Notes under the pieces: model-generated
What the model saw: only the letters and a program-made list of their open reading frames with translations
The model's database searches: none
Told to the model about the DNA's origin: nothing
Shown: positions 5,181 through 7,342 of the stretch, in pieces
How the letters are laid out: every line of letters begins with the position of its first letter
Position numbering within the stretch: position 1 is the stretch's first letter
Assembly (NCBI GenBank): GCA_020024555.1
Contig: JAHHTQ010000048.1
Location: forward strand, 1 to 7,342
Direction: 5' to 3'
Origin: Angelakisella sp.
GTDB taxonomy: Bacteria > Bacillota > Clostridia > Oscillospirales > Ruminococcaceae
Length of the DNA stretch: 7,342 nt
Translations under genes and position numbers: made by a program

Positions 5181-6446
5181 ATGTTTATAGATAAAGCCAC
5201 AATAAAAGTAAAAGCCGGCGATGGCGGAAACGGCGCTGTTTCATTTCATCGTGAAAAATATGTAGCCGCCGGCGGACCTGACGGCGGCGATGGCGGTAAA
5301 GGTGGAGACGTTGTCTTTGTACTTGATACAAATGTAAACAGTCTACTTCCTTTTAAATACAAAAAAAATTATGTAGCCAAAGACGGTAACAAGGGTGAAA
5401 GACGTCGCAGAAGCGGTAAAGGCGCAGAGGATCTATTTATAAAAGTTCCAAAAGGCACTGTTATCCGTGACAAAAAGACAGGTAAAATTCTTGCCGATAT
5501 TTCTGACGAAACTCCGGTTATTGTAGCCTATGGTGGCAAAGGTGGTTGGGGAAACAGCCATTTTGCCACACCTACCCGTCAAATACCGAACTTTGCGAAA
5601 GGTGGTTACAAAGGCGAGGAAAAAGAGCTTGTTTTGGAGCTTAAACTGCTTGCCGATGTCGGCTTGGTTGGTTTTCCAAATGTTGGTAAATCAACGCTTA
5701 TATCTGTTGTGAGCGCAGCCAAACCTGAAATTGCAAACTACCATTTTACAACACTTACACCTGTACTTGGTGTAGTGCAAATAGATGTTGACCACAACTT
5801 TGTAATGGCAGATATTCCGGGACTTATAGAAGGCGCTGCCGAAGGTGTTGGACTTGGACACGAATTCTTGCGTCACGTTGACAGATGCAGACTCATTCTT
5901 CATATCGTTGACGTTGCAGGCAGCGAAGGCCGTGACCCTATCGAAGACTTTGAAGCAATAAACAAAGAACTGCTTAACTACAATGAAGAACTTGCCGAAA
6001 GACCTATGATAGTTGTAGGTAACAAGTGCGATATAGCCGAACCCGAAAGTATAGAAAAATTCAAAAACTATGTTGAAGAACAAGGATATACTTTCTTCCC
6101 TATCACTGCTGCGGCAAATCAAGGAACAAAAGAGCTTATAAACTATGTTTATGAACAGCTTTCTACTTTGCCGCCTATTGTAAGATATCAACCTGACGAA
6201 ACAGAAGAATTCATTGAAGAAAATAAAAATCAATTTGAAATTATCAAAGAAAACGGCATATATTATGTTGAGGCTGATTGGCTGCAACACACACTGGGTA
6301 TGGTTGATATGGACGACTATGAATCTCTCCAATATTTCCAACGTGTTTTGCGTGTTAGTGGTATTATTGAAAAACTTGAAGAAATGGGAATTAAAGAGGG
6401 CGATACAGTAGACGTCCTAGGCTTTGAATTTGAATTCTTATATTAA
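5181..6446 (+). CDS. obg: Obg/CgtA family ribosome-assembly GTPase
   Basis: Obg is an essential GTPase that binds the late 50S particle and links ribosome assembly to growth and (p)ppGpp levels. The 421-residue protein has the full three-part layout. Residues 1-157 are the glycine-rich Obg fold, with runs such as GGPDGGDGGKGGD (31-43). The GTPase domain follows: P-loop GFPNVGKST (164-172), switch I HFTTLTP (188-194), DIPG (211-214), NKCD (281-284) and ITAA (308-311). Residues from about 345 to 421 form the OCT domain found in Gram-positive Obg proteins. AGGAGA at 5169-5174 sits 6 nt before the ATG. The gene follows rplU-rpmA, a widely conserved neighbourhood, but has its own promoter here behind a terminator. 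All catalytic motifs are intact. Confidence 0.98.
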   Translation: MFIDKATIKVKAGDGGNGAVSFHREKYVAAGGPDGGDGGKGGDVVFVLDTNVNSLLPFKYKKNYVAKDGNKGERRRRSGKGAEDLFIKVPKGTVIRDKKTGKILADISDETPVIVAYGGKGGWGNSHFATPTRQIPNFAKGGYKGEEKELVLELKLLADVGLVGFPNVGKSTLISVVSAAKPEIANYHFTTLTPVLGVVQIDVDHNFVMADIPGLIEGAAEGVGLGHEFLRHVDRCRLILHIVDVAGSEGRDPIEDFEAINKELLNYNEELAERPMIVVGNKCDIAEPESIEKFKNYVEEQGYTFFPITAAANQGTKELINYVYEQLSTLPPIVRYQPDETEEFIEENKNQFEIIKENGIYYVEADWLQHTLGMVDMDDYESLQYFQRVLRVSGIIEKLEEMGIKEGDTVDVLGFEFEFLY

Positions 6447-6460
6447 TAATATGATAAATA

Positions 6461-6604
6461 AAACAGCTCTTGGTCAAAAAAGCTGTCGGACTATTGAATA
6501 AGTATATTGAAAAAATTGGGTAAAACTTTTCTAACTTCATAAATTTTACACAACAATTAGCTTTTTCTGCAATCTGACAGTTCTTAACAGTAAAAGAGCT
6601 GTTT
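6461..6604. repeat. 144-bp tract of nested inverted repeats, MITE-like
   Basis: The outer arms AAACAGCTCTT (6461-6471) and AAGAGCTGTTT (6594-6604) are perfect 11-bp inverted repeats. Inside them AGCTGTCGGA (6481-6490) pairs with TCTGACAGTT (6573-6582) using two G-U pairs. Further in, TTGGGTAAAA (6516-6525) pairs with TTTTACACAA (6544-6553) with one mismatch. A competing pair, AAAAAGCT with AGCTTTTT (6559-6566), also exists. It has no coding potential. It may be a miniature inverted-repeat element, or a large 3' structure ending the obg transcript. No obvious target-site duplication was seen. Confidence 0.55.
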
Positions 6605-6662
6605 ATATTGTATCTTTTCTTTTTATATTTATTAAAAATAAATTATGTAGGTGAGAGGTAAG

Positions 6663-7244
6663 ATGAGTAAGTTGTATTTTAAATATGGTACTATGGGTAG
6701 TTCAAAAACTGCTCAATTATTGATGACAAAAAGAAACTACGAAGACAAAAATATGAAGACATGGTTAATCAAACCTATTATTGATGACAGGGACGGTGTA
6801 GATATAGTTCATTCCCGTATAGGCTTGCAGGAAAATGCCGATACGGTTATCAAAAATGATGACGATATACTTGATTTGTTTAGTTCTCTTGATTATAAAA
6901 CCGATGTTGTACTTTGCGATGAAGCACAATTTTTGACTACAAAACAGGTTGAGCAACTACATAGTATCAGCGCGCTACACAATGTTTCTGTTATATGTTT
7001 TGGTTTGCTTACAGATTTTACCAGTCACCTTTTTGAAGGAAGTAAACGTTTAATAGAAATTTCCGAAAGCATTCAGGAAATAAAAACTGTTTGTCGATGT
7101 GGTAAGAAAGCTACTATTAACGCGCGCATTTGTAATGGTAAGGTAGTCTGCGAAGGGGAACAGGTACAAATTGGCGGTGATGAAATGTATGAAAGTATGT
7201 GTTATAACTGCTGGGTAGAAAAATTAAACGAAAAAAATAAATAA
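6663..7244 (+). CDS. tdk: Thymidine kinase (type II, TK1-like)
   Basis: This cytosolic salvage enzyme phosphorylates thymidine to dTMP with ATP. The 193-residue protein matches the bacterial TK1-like family: P-loop region YGTMGSSKT (8-16), a basic KP..DDRDG segment (37-45) and SRIGL (51-55). CDEAQF (85-90) contains the expected catalytic base Glu87. A zinc-binding cysteine set is formed by CRC (144-146) and CYNC (180-183). The substrate-binding lasso includes EGEQVQIGGDEMYESMC (164-180). The P-loop has serine where the Walker A consensus has glycine before the lysine. A GTG at 6651 could add four residues, but it lies inside the AGGTGAGAGGT Shine-Dalgarno tract (6649-6659), so the ATG at 6663 is preferred. 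A weak promoter may lie near 6608-6635 (TTGTAT, 16 bp, TATTAA). Confidence 0.96.
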   Translation: MSKLYFKYGTMGSSKTAQLLMTKRNYEDKNMKTWLIKPIIDDRDGVDIVHSRIGLQENADTVIKNDDDILDLFSSLDYKTDVVLCDEAQFLTTKQVEQLHSISALHNVSVICFGLLTDFTSHLFEGSKRLIEISESIQEIKTVCRCGKKATINARICNGKVVCEGEQVQIGGDEMYESMCYNCWVEKLNEKNK

Positions 7245-7252
7245 TAATATAA

Positions 7253-7287
7253 AAAAATGGAGTATATGTAAATTATTACACATACTC
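7253..7287. terminator. Hairpin behind tdk with its T-run on the minus strand
   Basis: Bases 7260-7271 pair with 7276-7287 through 11 of 12 positions (GAGTATATGT with ACACATACTC, one mismatch). An A-run (about 7251-7257) precedes it and no T-run follows on the plus strand. As an intrinsic terminator it would work best on leftward transcription from a gene beyond the window. It may still protect or end the tdk message. Confidence 0.45.
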
Positions 7288-7313
7288 TCAGCGTGTCAAA
7301 AAAGGCATATCAA

Positions 7314-7342
7314 TTCGTCATAATGACGAAGTCTATAAAAGT
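7314..7342. repeat. Start of a second copy of the hairpin repeat (cut by the window end)
   Basis: Bases 7319-7342 are identical to 1-24 and in the same orientation. The repeat seems to start with the palindrome TTCGTCAT-A-ATGACGAA at 7314-7330, only part of which is present at the left end. The rest lies outside the window. Confidence 0.75.

Noticed and set aside
5691..6341. 216-codon minus-strand frame inside obg
   Set aside because: It is rich in Phe, Tyr and Cys, as expected from antisense reading of an AT-rich gene, and lies within the intact obg gene.
1..7342. A small circular plasmid, suggested by identical 24-base ends
   Set aside because: There is no replication, mobilisation or partition gene, and the content is core chromosomal genes. 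A shared dispersed repeat explains the ends better.

Overview
The window looks like ordinary chromosomal DNA from an AT-rich, low-GC Gram-positive bacterium, probably a gut-type member of the Clostridia (Oscillospiraceae/Ruminococcaceae-like). This rests on the conserved rplU-rpmA-obg order, strong Shine-Dalgarno sites of the AGGAGG/GAGGTG type, TTGACA/TATAAT promoters with 17-bp spacers, and the clostridial flavour of the proteins. I cannot name a species. Eight protein genes are supported. No tRNA, rRNA, CRISPR array, phage gene or insertion-sequence transposase was seen.

Left part, minus strand: the glycolytic genes pgk (1137-2351) and tpiA (287-1054) read leftward from a good promoter at 2432-2460. 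Beyond tpiA, positions 1 to about 190 hold a non-coding repeat built of consecutive hairpins. A second copy in the same orientation begins at 7314 and is cut off by the window end, so the first and last 24 bases are identical.

Middle, plus strand: after a 439-bp AT-rich divergent region come an XRE-type DNA-binding protein (2791-3483), a hairpin terminator or attenuator, and a PAP2-family membrane phosphatase (3593-4126). Next is the ribosomal unit: two candidate promoters, a hairpin leader, rplU (4319-4630), rpmA (4654-4908) and a strong terminator. The prp (ysxB) protease gene that usually lies between rplU and rpmA in Firmicutes is absent. L27 also lacks the N-terminal extension that Prp removes, which fits.

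Right part, plus strand: obg (5181-6446) has its own extended -10 promoter. A 144-bp tract of nested inverted repeats follows, then thymidine kinase tdk (6663-7244).

Functionally this is a housekeeping region: lower glycolysis, 50S subunit proteins with their assembly GTPase, lipid-phosphate turnover and thymidine salvage. I found no convincing new multi-gene system. The points most worth checking are the hairpin repeat at both ends, the MITE-like tract after obg, the rplU leader, and the paired absence of Prp and of the L27 extension.
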